From assembly GCA_018240525.1 (NCBI GenBank), contig JAFEFN010000016.1, positions 1 through 36,265 of the forward strand: a DNA stretch of 36,265 nucleotides, given 5' to 3'. The notes below the pieces were generated by a model, which saw only the letters and a list, made by a program, of their open reading frames with translations, did no database searches and was not told the DNA's origin. Positions 25,343 to 32,297 of the stretch are shown piece after piece; positions within the stretch are counted from its first letter, which is position 1; each line of letters opens with the position of its first letter. The translations under genes and the position numbers were made by a program. This DNA comes from Pseudomonadota bacterium. Its GTDB lineage: Bacteria > Pseudomonadota > Gammaproteobacteria > Steroidobacterales > Steroidobacteraceae.

Positions 25343-25981
25343 CTAGGAGCGCGCGGCGAGCGACCGCGTCGCCATGCGCAGGGTCAGGTCCAGCAGCTCG
25401 CGCTGCTGCACCCCGTTGAGCACCTTGGCCTTGGTGGCGGCGACCTGCACCACCCCGTGCGTGAAGCCCCACAGCGCCGTGGCCGCCACCATGCGGTTGC
25501 CCAGGTCCGAGCGGATGGACCCGTCCTTCACACCCTCCTCCAGCGCGGCGACGATCATCATCAGCAGCCTGTCACCGATGGCCTGGCAGGCCAGCTCATA
25601 GGCGCCCGGGTTCTCGGCGTTGGCCGCGCGCAGCCCGCGGCGCGCGAGGATGTCGAAGTAGACCGGCTGTTCCTGCGAAAAGGCGATGTAGGCCTCGCCG
25701 ATCGCGACGACCTTGTCGAGCCCCAGATTCTTGCTGTGCACCGCGGCCTCGAAACGCTCCTGCAGCACCTGCATGGAGCGCTCGCACAGCGCGTACATGA
25801 GGTCGGTCTTGTCCTTGAAGTACACGTACAGGAGCGCCCGCGAGAGGCGGGCGCGGCGGGCGACCTGGTCCATGGTCAGCTCGTCCCAGCCCAAGCTTCC
25901 GGTAACCTGCTCCGCGGCATCGAGGATCTCCGTACGGCGACGCTCTTTCTCTTCTTGGCGGCGTTCGGCGATGTAATTCAT
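25343..25981 (-). CDS. TetR-family transcriptional regulator
   Basis: The 212-residue protein has an N-terminal TetR helix-turn-helix (ILDAAEQVTGSLGWDELTMD then VARRARLSRALLYVYFKDKTDLMYAL) and a helical ligand domain. N-terminal charged residues (AERRQEEKERRRTE) precede it. It resembles TetR proteins with the TetR_C_33-like ligand domain, but I cannot assign the ligand. It may control itself and the downstream propeller gene. A direct repeat upstream of its start is a possible operator. Confidence 0.9.
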   Translation of the reverse strand: MNYIAERRQEEKERRRTEILDAAEQVTGSLGWDELTMDQVARRARLSRALLYVYFKDKTDLMYALCERSMQVLQERFEAAVHSKNLGLDKVVAIGEAYIAFSQEQPVYFDILARRGLRAANAENPGAYELACQAIGDRLLMMIVAALEEGVKDGSIRSDLGNRMVAATALWGFTHGVVQVAATKAKVLNGVQQRELLDLTLRMATRSLAARS

Positions 25982-26003
25982 GCCCCTTCAGCTTAGCTCA
26001 GGG

Positions 26004-26020
26004 TTGTGACAGGGTGACAA
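26004..26020. promoter_or_regulatory. Possible operator upstream of the TetR gene
   Basis: Two GTGACA copies lie eight bases apart (26006-26011 and 26014-26019), flanked by TTGT and ACAA ends that form an imperfect dyad. They are 23 to 39 bases upstream of the TetR start codon, where autoregulation would act. Weak evidence, position only. Confidence 0.25.
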
Positions 26021-26118
26021 TAATTAGATCAGAACGGCCTGGGCGGCCGTCAGCCAATGCCGGACTCGCCGGTCAGCGTTCCCGACACTTCCTCGGATTC
26101 GGGGCACGCCCCGCGGAG

Positions 26119-26601
26119 TCAGTCGCGGAAGTTATTGAACTGCAGCGCCACGTCGAGCTTGGCGCCCCGCAGCAGCGCCATCGCCGCCTGCAGGTCGTCC
26201 CGCTGCTTGCCGGTGATGCGCACCTTGTCCCCCTGCAGGCTCGCCTGCACCTTCAGCTTCGAGTCCTTGACCAGCCGCGAGATCTTCTTGCCAGTCTCCT
26301 GGTCGATCCCCTGGCGCAGCACGACCTCCTGCTGCGCCGAGGACAGGTTGCTGGTCGGGTCCTTCACCTCCAGGCAGACGAGGTCGATGCCGCGCTTGGA
26401 CAGGCGCAGCTTCAAAATCTCGAGCATCTGCTTGAGCTGGAACTCGACCTGCGCCTTGAGGGTGACCGTGAAGTCCTTCAGCTCGTAGACCGCGCCGGTG
26501 TCCTTGAAGTCGAAGCGCTGTGACAGCTCGCGGTTCGCCTGGTCGACCGCATTGGTCACTTCGTGGGCGTTCAGCTCAGAGACGGCATCGAAGGAGGGCA
26601 T
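26119..26601 (-). CDS. yajQ: YajQ family nucleotide-binding protein
   Basis: The 160-residue protein is full-length YajQ (DUF520): MPSFDAVSELNAHEVTNAVDQA at the start (quoted in part), SQRFDFKDT, QMLEILKLRLSKRGID, QGIDQETGKKISRLVKDSKLKVQASLQGD (partial), VRITGKQRDDLQAAM and the terminal FNNFRD. The family binds nucleotides and tRNA; the Xanthomonas member is a c-di-GMP effector that acts through a LysR regulator. That role is knowledge of the family and is not shown here. GAGG precedes the ATG. A small conserved gene ends 18 bases upstream on the same strand. Confidence 0.95.
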   Translation of the reverse strand: MPSFDAVSELNAHEVTNAVDQANRELSQRFDFKDTGAVYELKDFTVTLKAQVEFQLKQMLEILKLRLSKRGIDLVCLEVKDPTSNLSSAQQEVVLRQGIDQETGKKISRLVKDSKLKVQASLQGDKVRITGKQRDDLQAAMALLRGAKLDVALQFNNFRD

Positions 26602-26619
26602 GGGGACCTCGCGCAGCGC

Positions 26620-26964
26620 TCAGCGCGACTTCTTCTTTTTCGGTTTGGCCTGGAGCTTGCGGCGATGCTTGCGGGTCAGCTCGATGAAGCGCGGCGTCAG
26701 CCCGACATCCTCGTAGACCGGATCACCCTGCTCGTCGGCGGAGATCACCCGGCTGCCCGCCACATAGGGCATCTCCGCGGCGACACCCTTGAGCGCAGTC
26801 GCCAGCAGTTCCGTGATCAGCTGCTCGGCGGTGCGCCCGGGGAACATTTCCGCCAGCGCCTGGAGCCGGGCCGCATCGTCCACGGGCAGCCGGACCGCGT
26901 ACGCCCGGACGGTGCGCTCGCCGGCGGAGCGCTCCCGCCAGCTATCCAGCAATTCCTTGAACAC
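26620..26964 (-). CDS. Small conserved gammaproteobacterial protein
   Basis: The 114 residues start at GTG (26964). The sequence MFKELLDSWRERS, YAVRLPVDDAARLQALAEMFPGR, TAEQLITELLATAL, MPYVAGSRVISADEQGDPVYEDVG and TPRFIELTRKH (segments) match a small protein I have seen in pseudomonads, sometimes labelled 'type 1 pili tip component', a label I consider unreliable. The central PVDDAARLQALAEMFPGRTA part looks like a ribbon-helix-helix or short helical pair. It ends in KPKKKKSR, a very basic tail that could bind nucleic acid. The 18-base gap to yajQ suggests co-transcription. Confidence 0.8.
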   Translation of the reverse strand: MFKELLDSWRERSAGERTVRAYAVRLPVDDAARLQALAEMFPGRTAEQLITELLATALKGVAAEMPYVAGSRVISADEQGDPVYEDVGLTPRFIELTRKHRRKLQAKPKKKKSR

Positions 26965-27081
26965 AGTGCCGCCGCCTCTCAGTGCGCATCGGGGCGGGCA
27001 TTTTAGCGGAACACCGGCCGGGCGGGCCCGCCGTGGAGCGCGGCATCGGTCGGGGAGTGCGGGGAAGGACAGGCCGGGCGG

Positions 27082-27540
27082 TCAGCGCGGCTGGCCCGCG
27101 TCCGCCAGGGCGGCCTTGGTGGCGACGATGGCGGCGTGGATGTGCCCGAGTGCCCGGTCACGCAGGCCCTGCGTTGCCGGATCGTCTTCCTCGCGGGCGA
27201 CATCCTCGTGCGCCTTGCGCAGCAGCTCCAGCGCCTTGTGCAGCCGGCCGGGGTTGTCTCCCGGCACGTCCACGGCCGGGCGGTCATGGAGGTTCTTGCC
27301 ATCGTCGATGGCGGCCTTCTTGATTTCGCCGATGGCGCGGTCGATCTCGGTGATGGCCAGGTCCTCCTGTGCGCTGACCGCCGCACCGCCCGGACGATGT
27401 TCCAGCATCCAGCGCGCGCTGCGCAGATCCGACAGCGCGTGCAGATAGGCGGGGTGCCTGCCCGGCAGGTCCGCGCATGCCACCAGGGGTGCCGCCAGGC
27501 ACAGCAGCGTGACGAGCAGCATCTTGTTCACGGAACGCAT
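27082..27540 (-). CDS. Small exported helical protein, possible lipoprotein
   Basis: The 152-residue product has an N-terminal signal MRSVNKMLLVTLLCLAAPLV followed by ACADLPG. LVAC fits a lipobox with Cys22, though signal peptidase I cleavage after ACA is also possible. The mature part is Ala-rich and helical (YLHALSDLRSARWMLEHRP, EIDRAIGEIKKAAIDDGKN, LHKALELLRKAHEDVAREED, ALGHIHAAIVATKAALADAG); two or three helical hairpins seem likely. I know similar uncharacterised periplasmic helical-bundle proteins but no function. GAGGAG five or six bases upstream supports the ATG at 27540; the longer upstream frame overlaps the trp promoter. It is divergent from the trp operon. Confidence 0.8.
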   Translation of the reverse strand: MRSVNKMLLVTLLCLAAPLVACADLPGRHPAYLHALSDLRSARWMLEHRPGGAAVSAQEDLAITEIDRAIGEIKKAAIDDGKNLHDRPAVDVPGDNPGRLHKALELLRKAHEDVAREEDDPATQGLRDRALGHIHAAIVATKAALADAGQPR

Positions 27541-27619
27541 GGGGTCTCCTCGTGCCGATCGTGGCAGTGCGTCCGGGAACGGCCCGGCCACGGATCGGTT
27601 GACACCCCCGCGGGGCGGC

Positions 27620-27649
27620 TTGACGGCCCTCCCGGGGCACGGTGATACT
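27620..27649 (+). promoter_or_regulatory. Candidate trp operon promoter
   Basis: TTGACG (27620-27625, 5 of 6) and GATACT (27644-27649, 4 of 6) have an 18-base spacer. The start point would fall about seven bases on, at the A of the trpL ATG (27656). A second TTGACA at 27599-27604 has no matching -10 element. Confidence 0.5.
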
Positions 27650-27655
27650 GCATCG

Positions 27656-27709
27656 ATGTCGCAAACGTCCGTCCGCATCTCGCGTCTGTGGTGGTGGCGC
27701 ACTTCATAA
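27656..27709 (+). CDS. trpL: trp operon leader peptide with three consecutive Trp codons
   Basis: A short frame, too small for routine gene calls, encodes MSQTSVRISRLWWWRTS (17 residues) and TAA. Codons TGG TGG TGG are at 27689-27697. It precedes an attenuator and trpE, so ribosome stalling at Trp codons when charged tRNA-Trp is scarce would prevent termination. No good Shine-Dalgarno is present, and the predicted transcript starts at or next to the ATG, suggesting leaderless translation as known for trpL of Sinorhizobium meliloti, which also has WWW. Three adjacent Trp in 17 residues beside trpE is very unlikely by chance. Confidence 0.9.
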   Translation: MSQTSVRISRLWWWRTS

Positions 27710-27799
27710 CGGAGTGGGCCTGACGGTTAGCTGTTCTCGCGATCTAGCATTCAACGACACCAGAAACCCATCTCCGGATAACCCCGGGATGGGTTTTTT
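27696..27799 (+). promoter_or_regulatory. Transcription attenuator of the trp operon
   Basis: Region 1 GGCGCACT (27696-27703) overlaps the last Trp codon and pairs with region 2 AGTGGGCC (27713-27720) with one G-G mismatch. Region 2 GGAGTGGG (27711-27718) also pairs with region 3 CCCATCTCC (27767-27775) with one bulged T: the antiterminator. Region 3 AACCCATCTC (27765-27774) pairs with region 4 GGGATGGGTT (27786-27795) in a 10-bp stem (one T-G), running into six T (27794-27799): the terminator. Stalling on 27689-27697 would cover region 1 and free region 2, the classical mechanism. Confidence 0.88.
27765..27799 (+). terminator. trp attenuator terminator hairpin (3:4)
   Basis: A 10-bp stem (27765-27774 with 27786-27795) closes an 11-base loop and overlaps six T residues. 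It ends 30 bases before the trpE start and is intrinsically strong, as expected for default termination in excess tryptophan. Confidence 0.88.
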
Positions 27800-27828
27800 G
27801 TTGCCCGCAGACAATTGGAGCCGATTTC

Positions 27829-29214
27829 TTGCAACCCCTGTTCGACATCGCCGGAGACCTGGATACGCCCGTCTCGGCATTCATGAAGCTGGCGGCTTTC
27901 GCGCCGCGCTTCCTGCTGGAGAGCGTGGAGGGCGGCGAGCGGCTGGGGCGCTTCTCCTTCGTCGGCTTCGGCGACGCCTTCGAGGTGCGGCTCGATGACA
28001 GTGGCCTGTGGAGCGGGGGTGGCCGCGCCGAGGTGCCGGCCAGCGGCGCGCAACTGCTGGCCGCGCTGCGCGCCGCACTGGCGCGCGCCCCCAAGCCCGA
28101 GCCCGGCATCACCGGGGTGCCCCTGGCGGGCGGCCTGGTCGGGTACGCCGCCTACGACGTCGTGCGCCACTTCGAACGCCTGCCCGCGCGGGGCGACCGG
28201 CGCGGCGGCGTGCCGGCCCTGCACTACACCGCGCCGCGCTCCATCCTGGTGTTCGACCACCTGACGCGCGGTATCGCGCTGGTGCACGCCGGTCCCGAGG
28301 AGGAGCGGCGCGCGCTGCGTCGCGAGGTCATCCGCGCCCTGCGCGGCGGACTGCCCGCCCCGGTGCGCCCGGGCCGCTATTCGCCGCCGCGCGCCGAGTA
28401 TGGGCGCGCTGACTACCTGGACGGTGTCCGGCGTACGCAGCAGTACATTGCCGCCGGCGATGTCTACCAGCTGGTGCTGGCGAGCCGCTTCTCCGGCCGG
28501 CACGAGCTTGACCCCTTCCAGGCGTACCGCGCGCTGCGCCTCATCAACCCCTCGCCGTACATGTACTACTGCGCCCTGGGCGAGGTGGCGGTCGTGGGTT
28601 CCTCGCCGGAGGCACTGGTGAAGCTCAGTGGCCGCGCGGCGCAGCTGCGGCCCATCGCCGGCACGCGCCCGCGCAGCGCGGACGCCGCCGCGGATGCCGC
28701 ACGCGCCGAGGAACTGCTGGCCGACCCGAAGGAGAACGCCGAGCACGTGATGCTCGTCGACCTGGCGCGCAACGACCTCGGCCGCGTCGCGCGGGCCGGC
28801 AGCGTGCACGTCGAGCCCTACCGCTCCATCGAGCGCTACAGCCACGTCATGCACATGGTCAGTGGCGTGCGCGGCGAGATGGCCCCGGGCAAGGATGCCT
28901 TCGACCTGTTCGCCGCCGCCTTCCCGGCCGGCACGCTGGTCGGTGCGCCGAAGGTGCGTGCCATGCAGATCATCGACGAGCTCGAACCGGTCAGCCGCGG
29001 CCTGTACGGGGGCACCGTCGGCTATTTCGGCGCGAGCGGGGACATGGACCACGCCATCACCATCCGCACCCTGGTGTTCACGGGAGACGAGTACAGCTAC
29101 CAGGCCGGTGCCGGCATCGTCGCCGACAGCGTGCCGCAGTCCGAGCACGACGAGGTGCTCGCCAAGAGCGCGGCCATGGTGCGCGCGCTCGAGCTTGCGG
29201 GGGAGGGGCTGTGA
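27829..29214 (+). CDS. trpE: Anthranilate synthase component I
   Basis: The 461-residue enzyme converts chorismate plus ammonia (from TrpG) to anthranilate. The N-terminal regulatory part has the LLES motif (RFLLESVEGGERLGRFSFVG) that forms the Trp feedback site. Catalytic-domain motifs include INPSPYMYYC, IAGTRPRSAD, HVMLVDLARNDLGRVA, MHMVSGVRGEM, FPAGTLVGAPKVRAMQIIDELE, YGGTVGYFGASGD and YQAGAGIVADS. It starts at TTG (27829) with GGAG eight bases before; no ATG is better placed. It overlaps trpG by four bases (GTGA) and is first in the operon, 30 bases after the attenuator. Confidence 0.95.
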   Translation: MQPLFDIAGDLDTPVSAFMKLAAFAPRFLLESVEGGERLGRFSFVGFGDAFEVRLDDSGLWSGGGRAEVPASGAQLLAALRAALARAPKPEPGITGVPLAGGLVGYAAYDVVRHFERLPARGDRRGGVPALHYTAPRSILVFDHLTRGIALVHAGPEEERRALRREVIRALRGGLPAPVRPGRYSPPRAEYGRADYLDGVRRTQQYIAAGDVYQLVLASRFSGRHELDPFQAYRALRLINPSPYMYYCALGEVAVVGSSPEALVKLSGRAAQLRPIAGTRPRSADAAADAARAEELLADPKENAEHVMLVDLARNDLGRVARAGSVHVEPYRSIERYSHVMHMVSGVRGEMAPGKDAFDLFAAAFPAGTLVGAPKVRAMQIIDELEPVSRGLYGGTVGYFGASGDMDHAITIRTLVFTGDEYSYQAGAGIVADSVPQSEHDEVLAKSAAMVRALELAGEGL

Positions 29215-29840
29215 AGCCGCACTTGCTGCTGATCGACAACTACGACTCCTTCACCTACAACCTGGTGCAGGTCTTCCTGGTCCTGGGCGCCGCGGTCAGC
29301 GTCTATCGCAACGACGAGCTGACGACGGAGCAGGCGCAGGCGCTCAGCCCCACGCACCTGTGCATCTCCCCCGGACCCGGCACGCCCTACGATGCCGGCG
29401 TCTCCATGGACATGATCCGCGCCTTCGCCGGGGTGATCCCCGTGCTCGGCGTGTGCCTGGGCCACCAGGCGCTGGTCGAGGTCTTTGGCGGCAAGGTGGT
29501 GCGTGCGGACCGGCTGATGCACGGCAAGACCTCGCAGGTGCGGCACGACGGTCGCACGCTCTTCCAGGGGCTGCCCGAGCCGTGCGAGGTCGGCCGGTAT
29601 CATTCGTTGATCGCCGCGCCCGCCAGCCTGCCGGCGGTGCTGGAGGTGAGCGCCCGCACCTCCATGGGCGAGATCATGGCGGTGCGGCACCGCGATCTGG
29701 TGGTCGAGGGCGTGCAGTTCCACCCGGAAAGCATCCTCACGCCCGACGGGCCGCGGCTGATGGGCAACTTCCTGGGCTTCACCACGGCCAGGCGCGCGCG
29801 CGCAGAGGCCGCCGGAGTCACGAATGCCGCCACCGCGTGA
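29211..29840 (+). CDS. trpG: Anthranilate synthase component II (glutamine amidotransferase)
   Basis: The 209-residue class I amidotransferase supplies ammonia to TrpE. Motifs are DNYDSFTYNL, SPGPGTP (oxyanion loop), the nucleophile Cys82 in GVCLGHQ, and the His-x-Glu pair in VQFHPESIL. It starts with GTG overlapping the trpE stop. It is a stand-alone gene, not fused to trpD as in enteric bacteria. Its last 17 bases overlap the start of trpD. No PabA/PabB context is present, so it is dedicated to tryptophan synthesis (inference). Confidence 0.95.
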   Translation: MKPHLLLIDNYDSFTYNLVQVFLVLGAAVSVYRNDELTTEQAQALSPTHLCISPGPGTPYDAGVSMDMIRAFAGVIPVLGVCLGHQALVEVFGGKVVRADRLMHGKTSQVRHDGRTLFQGLPEPCEVGRYHSLIAAPASLPAVLEVSARTSMGEIMAVRHRDLVVEGVQFHPESILTPDGPRLMGNFLGFTTARRARAEAAGVTNAATA

Positions 29841-30891
29841 GCTGTTGCAGCTGCTGCTGGCGCGGCAGGACCTGAGCGGCGCCCAAGCCGAGGAGCTGCT
29901 GCTGCAGCTGGCCGATCCGCAGCTGCCCCCGGCGATGAGCGGCGCCATCCTCGCCGCGCTCACCGCCAAGGGCGTGGTGGCCGTCGAGATGCGCGGCTTC
30001 GCCCGTGCCATGCGCCGCCTGGCACTGCGGCCCGCCGTGCCGGCGGATCTGGCGGCGATCGACATCGTCGGCACGGGCGGTGATGCCTCCGGCAGCCTGA
30101 ACATCTCCACCGGCACGGCCCTGCTGACCGCGGCCTGCGGCCTGGCGGTGGTGAAGCACGGCAACCGCTCGGTTTCCAGCCGCTGCGGCAGCGCGGACGT
30201 GCTGGAGTCGCTCGGGCTGCGCATTCCCCTGGACGCGCAGGCGGCCGCGGACTGCCTGGCGGCCACCGGCTTCACCTTCCTGTTCGCGCCGCATTACCAC
30301 CCGGCGACGCGCGCGATCGCCCCGATCCGCGCGGCGCTGGGCGTGCGCACCGTGTTCAACATCCTCGGGCCGCTGGTCAACCCGGCGCAGCCGCCGTTTC
30401 ACCTGGTCGGTGCCTACAGCCCCGAGATCGCGCGCCTCATCGCCGACACCCTGGCGGGGCTGCCGCAGGAGCGGTCCTTCGTCGTGCATGGCGCAGAAGG
30501 CTGGGACGAGCCCACGCCCATCGGTCCCTTCACGGTCTTCGACGTGCGGCCCGGCCGCGTGCACGAGGAGCAGCGCTCGCCGGCGGACTATGGCCTCCGG
30601 GCCTGCTCCGCCGCCGACCTTGCCGGTGGCGATGCGGCGCAGAATGCCCAGGCGATCAGGGCCGTCCTGTATGGCGAGGATCACGGCCCGCATCGCGATT
30701 GCCTGTTGCTGGGGACGGCGCTGGCGCTCGAAGTCGCCGGCCGGGTGAGCGAACCGCGCGCCGGCATCGCGCGTGCCGCTGCCGCGATCGACAGTGGCGC
30801 CGCGCGGCGCGTCGTCGATGCGCTCTCGGCCGACCACCGGCAGAGTTCCGGTGCCGTGCGGCCTGCGGCCGTCCGGGAGCGGGAAGGATGA
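29824..30891 (+). CDS. trpD: Anthranilate phosphoribosyltransferase
   Basis: The 355-residue enzyme joins anthranilate to PRPP. The PRPP-binding GTGGDASGSLNIST segment, KHGNRSVSS and GSADVLESLG are intact, and the family's DE metal motif region follows (WDEPTPIG). It starts at ATG 29824 inside the end of trpG, a 17-base overlap, and ends with ATGA overlap to trpC. Length is normal for the family. The C-terminal tail after about residue 335 is Arg/Ser-rich and poorly conserved. Confidence 0.95.
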   Translation: MPPPRELLQLLLARQDLSGAQAEELLLQLADPQLPPAMSGAILAALTAKGVVAVEMRGFARAMRRLALRPAVPADLAAIDIVGTGGDASGSLNISTGTALLTAACGLAVVKHGNRSVSSRCGSADVLESLGLRIPLDAQAAADCLAATGFTFLFAPHYHPATRAIAPIRAALGVRTVFNILGPLVNPAQPPFHLVGAYSPEIARLIADTLAGLPQERSFVVHGAEGWDEPTPIGPFTVFDVRPGRVHEEQRSPADYGLRACSAADLAGGDAAQNAQAIRAVLYGEDHGPHRDCLLLGTALALEVAGRVSEPRAGIARAAAAIDSGAARRVVDALSADHRQSSGAVRPAAVREREG

Positions 30892-31700
30892 GCGGGTTCC
30901 TGGAGGAGATGGCCGCCGCGAGCACGGCGCGGCTGCTCGCCGCCAAGGCGCTGCATGCGGAGGGCGAGCTGCAACGCCGGGCGCAGGACCGTGTCCCGGC
31001 GCCGCGGCTGCGGCTGCGCGGGTTCGACCTGATCGCGGAACTGAAGCTGCGCTCGCCCGCCGCCGGCGCGCTGCGCGGCCGCGACGAGGACCTCGGCGCG
31101 CGGGTGAGCGCGTACGCGCGCGGCGGTGCCGCCGCGGTCTCGGTGCTCACCGAGCCCAGCCGCTTCGACGGCGCTCTGGAACACCTGGAGCTCGCCGCGC
31201 GGGCGCTGGCACCGCTCGATGTCCCGGCGATGCGCAAGGATTTCCTGGTCGACCCCTACCAGGTGCTGGAAGCCCGCGCGGCCGGCGCGGGCGGCGTGCT
31301 TGTCATCCTGCGCATGCTCTCGGCCGCCCAGATCGACGCCCTGCTCGACTGCGCGCGGGGGCTGGGCATGTTCGTGCTGCTGGAAGCCTTCGACGCCGCC
31401 GACATCGCCCGCATGCACGACCTGGTGCAGGCGCACGCCGCGCACCTCCAGCTCCTGGCCGGGGTCAATTGCCGCGACCTGGACACCCTGCAGGTGGTGC
31501 CCGCGCGGCTGCTGGAGCTGCTGCCGCTGCTGCCGCGCCAGGTGCCGCGCGTGGCCGAAAGCGGCGTGGCCTCCGAAGAGGACGCGCGCCGCGTGGCCGG
31601 CGCCGGCTACGAGCTTGCCCTGATCGGCAGCGCACTGATGCGCGGCGGCGATCCGCAGGGGCTGGTGCGCTCGCTGCTCGCCGCGGGCAGGGACGCCTAG
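30888..31700 (+). CDS. trpC: Indole-3-glycerol-phosphate synthase
   Basis: The 270-residue TIM barrel converts CdRP to indole-3-glycerol phosphate. Motifs are LIAELKLRSPAAG (catalytic Lys), AVSVLTEPSRFDG, AMRKDFLVDPYQV (catalytic Lys), LLAGVNCRDLDTL, VAESGVAS and GSALMRG. The usual NNRDL is NCRDL here. ATG at 30888 overlaps the trpD stop; the longer frame upstream is the shadow of trpD. It is not fused to trpF, whose ATG follows its TAG immediately. Confidence 0.94.
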   Translation: MSGFLEEMAAASTARLLAAKALHAEGELQRRAQDRVPAPRLRLRGFDLIAELKLRSPAAGALRGRDEDLGARVSAYARGGAAAVSVLTEPSRFDGALEHLELAARALAPLDVPAMRKDFLVDPYQVLEARAAGAGGVLVILRMLSAAQIDALLDCARGLGMFVLLEAFDAADIARMHDLVQAHAAHLQLLAGVNCRDLDTLQVVPARLLELLPLLPRQVPRVAESGVASEEDARRVAGAGYELALIGSALMRGGDPQGLVRSLLAAGRDA

Positions 31701-32285
31701 ATGTGGATCAAGATATGCGGGATGACCACCCCGGATGCCGTGGGCATCGCGCTGGAGTTGGGGGTCGATGCGCTGGGGTTCGTGTTCGCGCCCTCCGCGC
31801 GGCGCGTGACGCCGGAGTTCGCCGTGCGCCTGGCGAAGCCTGCGCGCGGCCGGGTGCAATGCGTGGCCGTCACGCGCCACCCGGTGCAGAACGAGCTCGA
31901 CGAGATGCTCAGGGTGTTCGCGCCGGACGTGCTGCAGGCGGATCTGGCGGAACTCGAGGCGCTGGATCTTCCGGCGGGGCTGGCGCGGATGCCGGTCGTG
32001 CGGACGGCGCAGGCGGCGCCGACGCTGCCCCGGCGTATCCTGTTCGAGGGCCCCGTCAGCGGCGCAGGACAGGTGTCCGACTGGGTCTTGGCCGCCACGC
32101 TCGCGCGGCGCACCGAGCTCGTGCTGGCCGGCGGGCTCACCTGCACGAACGTCGGCGCCGCGATCGCCGCCGTGCGCCCCTTCGGCGTGGATGTCTCGAG
32201 TGGTGTGGAAGAGCGGCCGGGCGTGAAGAGCCCCGCCGAGATCAGCAATTTTGTGGGCGCCGTACGCGGTGCCTGCGTGAACTGA
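31701..32285 (+). CDS. trpF: Phosphoribosylanthranilate isomerase
   Basis: The 194-residue TIM barrel performs the Amadori rearrangement of phosphoribosyl-anthranilate. The catalytic Cys is in WIKICGMT (Cys6) and the catalytic Asp in PFGVDVSSGVE; LGFVFAPSARRVTP and LAGGLTCTNV are typical phosphate-binding and core segments. ATG follows the trpC TAG with no gap. It is a separate gene between trpC and trpB, a position equal to that of the fused TrpC-TrpF in E. coli. Confidence 0.94.
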   Translation: MWIKICGMTTPDAVGIALELGVDALGFVFAPSARRVTPEFAVRLAKPARGRVQCVAVTRHPVQNELDEMLRVFAPDVLQADLAELEALDLPAGLARMPVVRTAQAAPTLPRRILFEGPVSGAGQVSDWVLAATLARRTELVLAGGLTCTNVGAAIAAVRPFGVDVSSGVEERPGVKSPAEISNFVGAVRGACVN

Positions 32286-32297
32286 AGAGGACCGTCG

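Noticed and set aside
26097..26113. GGGGCACGCCCC hairpin after yajQ as a terminator
   Set aside because: Loop would be too small for the full stem and no T run follows on the minus strand.
27599..27604. Perfect TTGACA as the trp -35 element
   Set aside because: At 16-18 bases downstream there is only G+C-rich sequence with no -10 match; TTGACG at 27620 has one.
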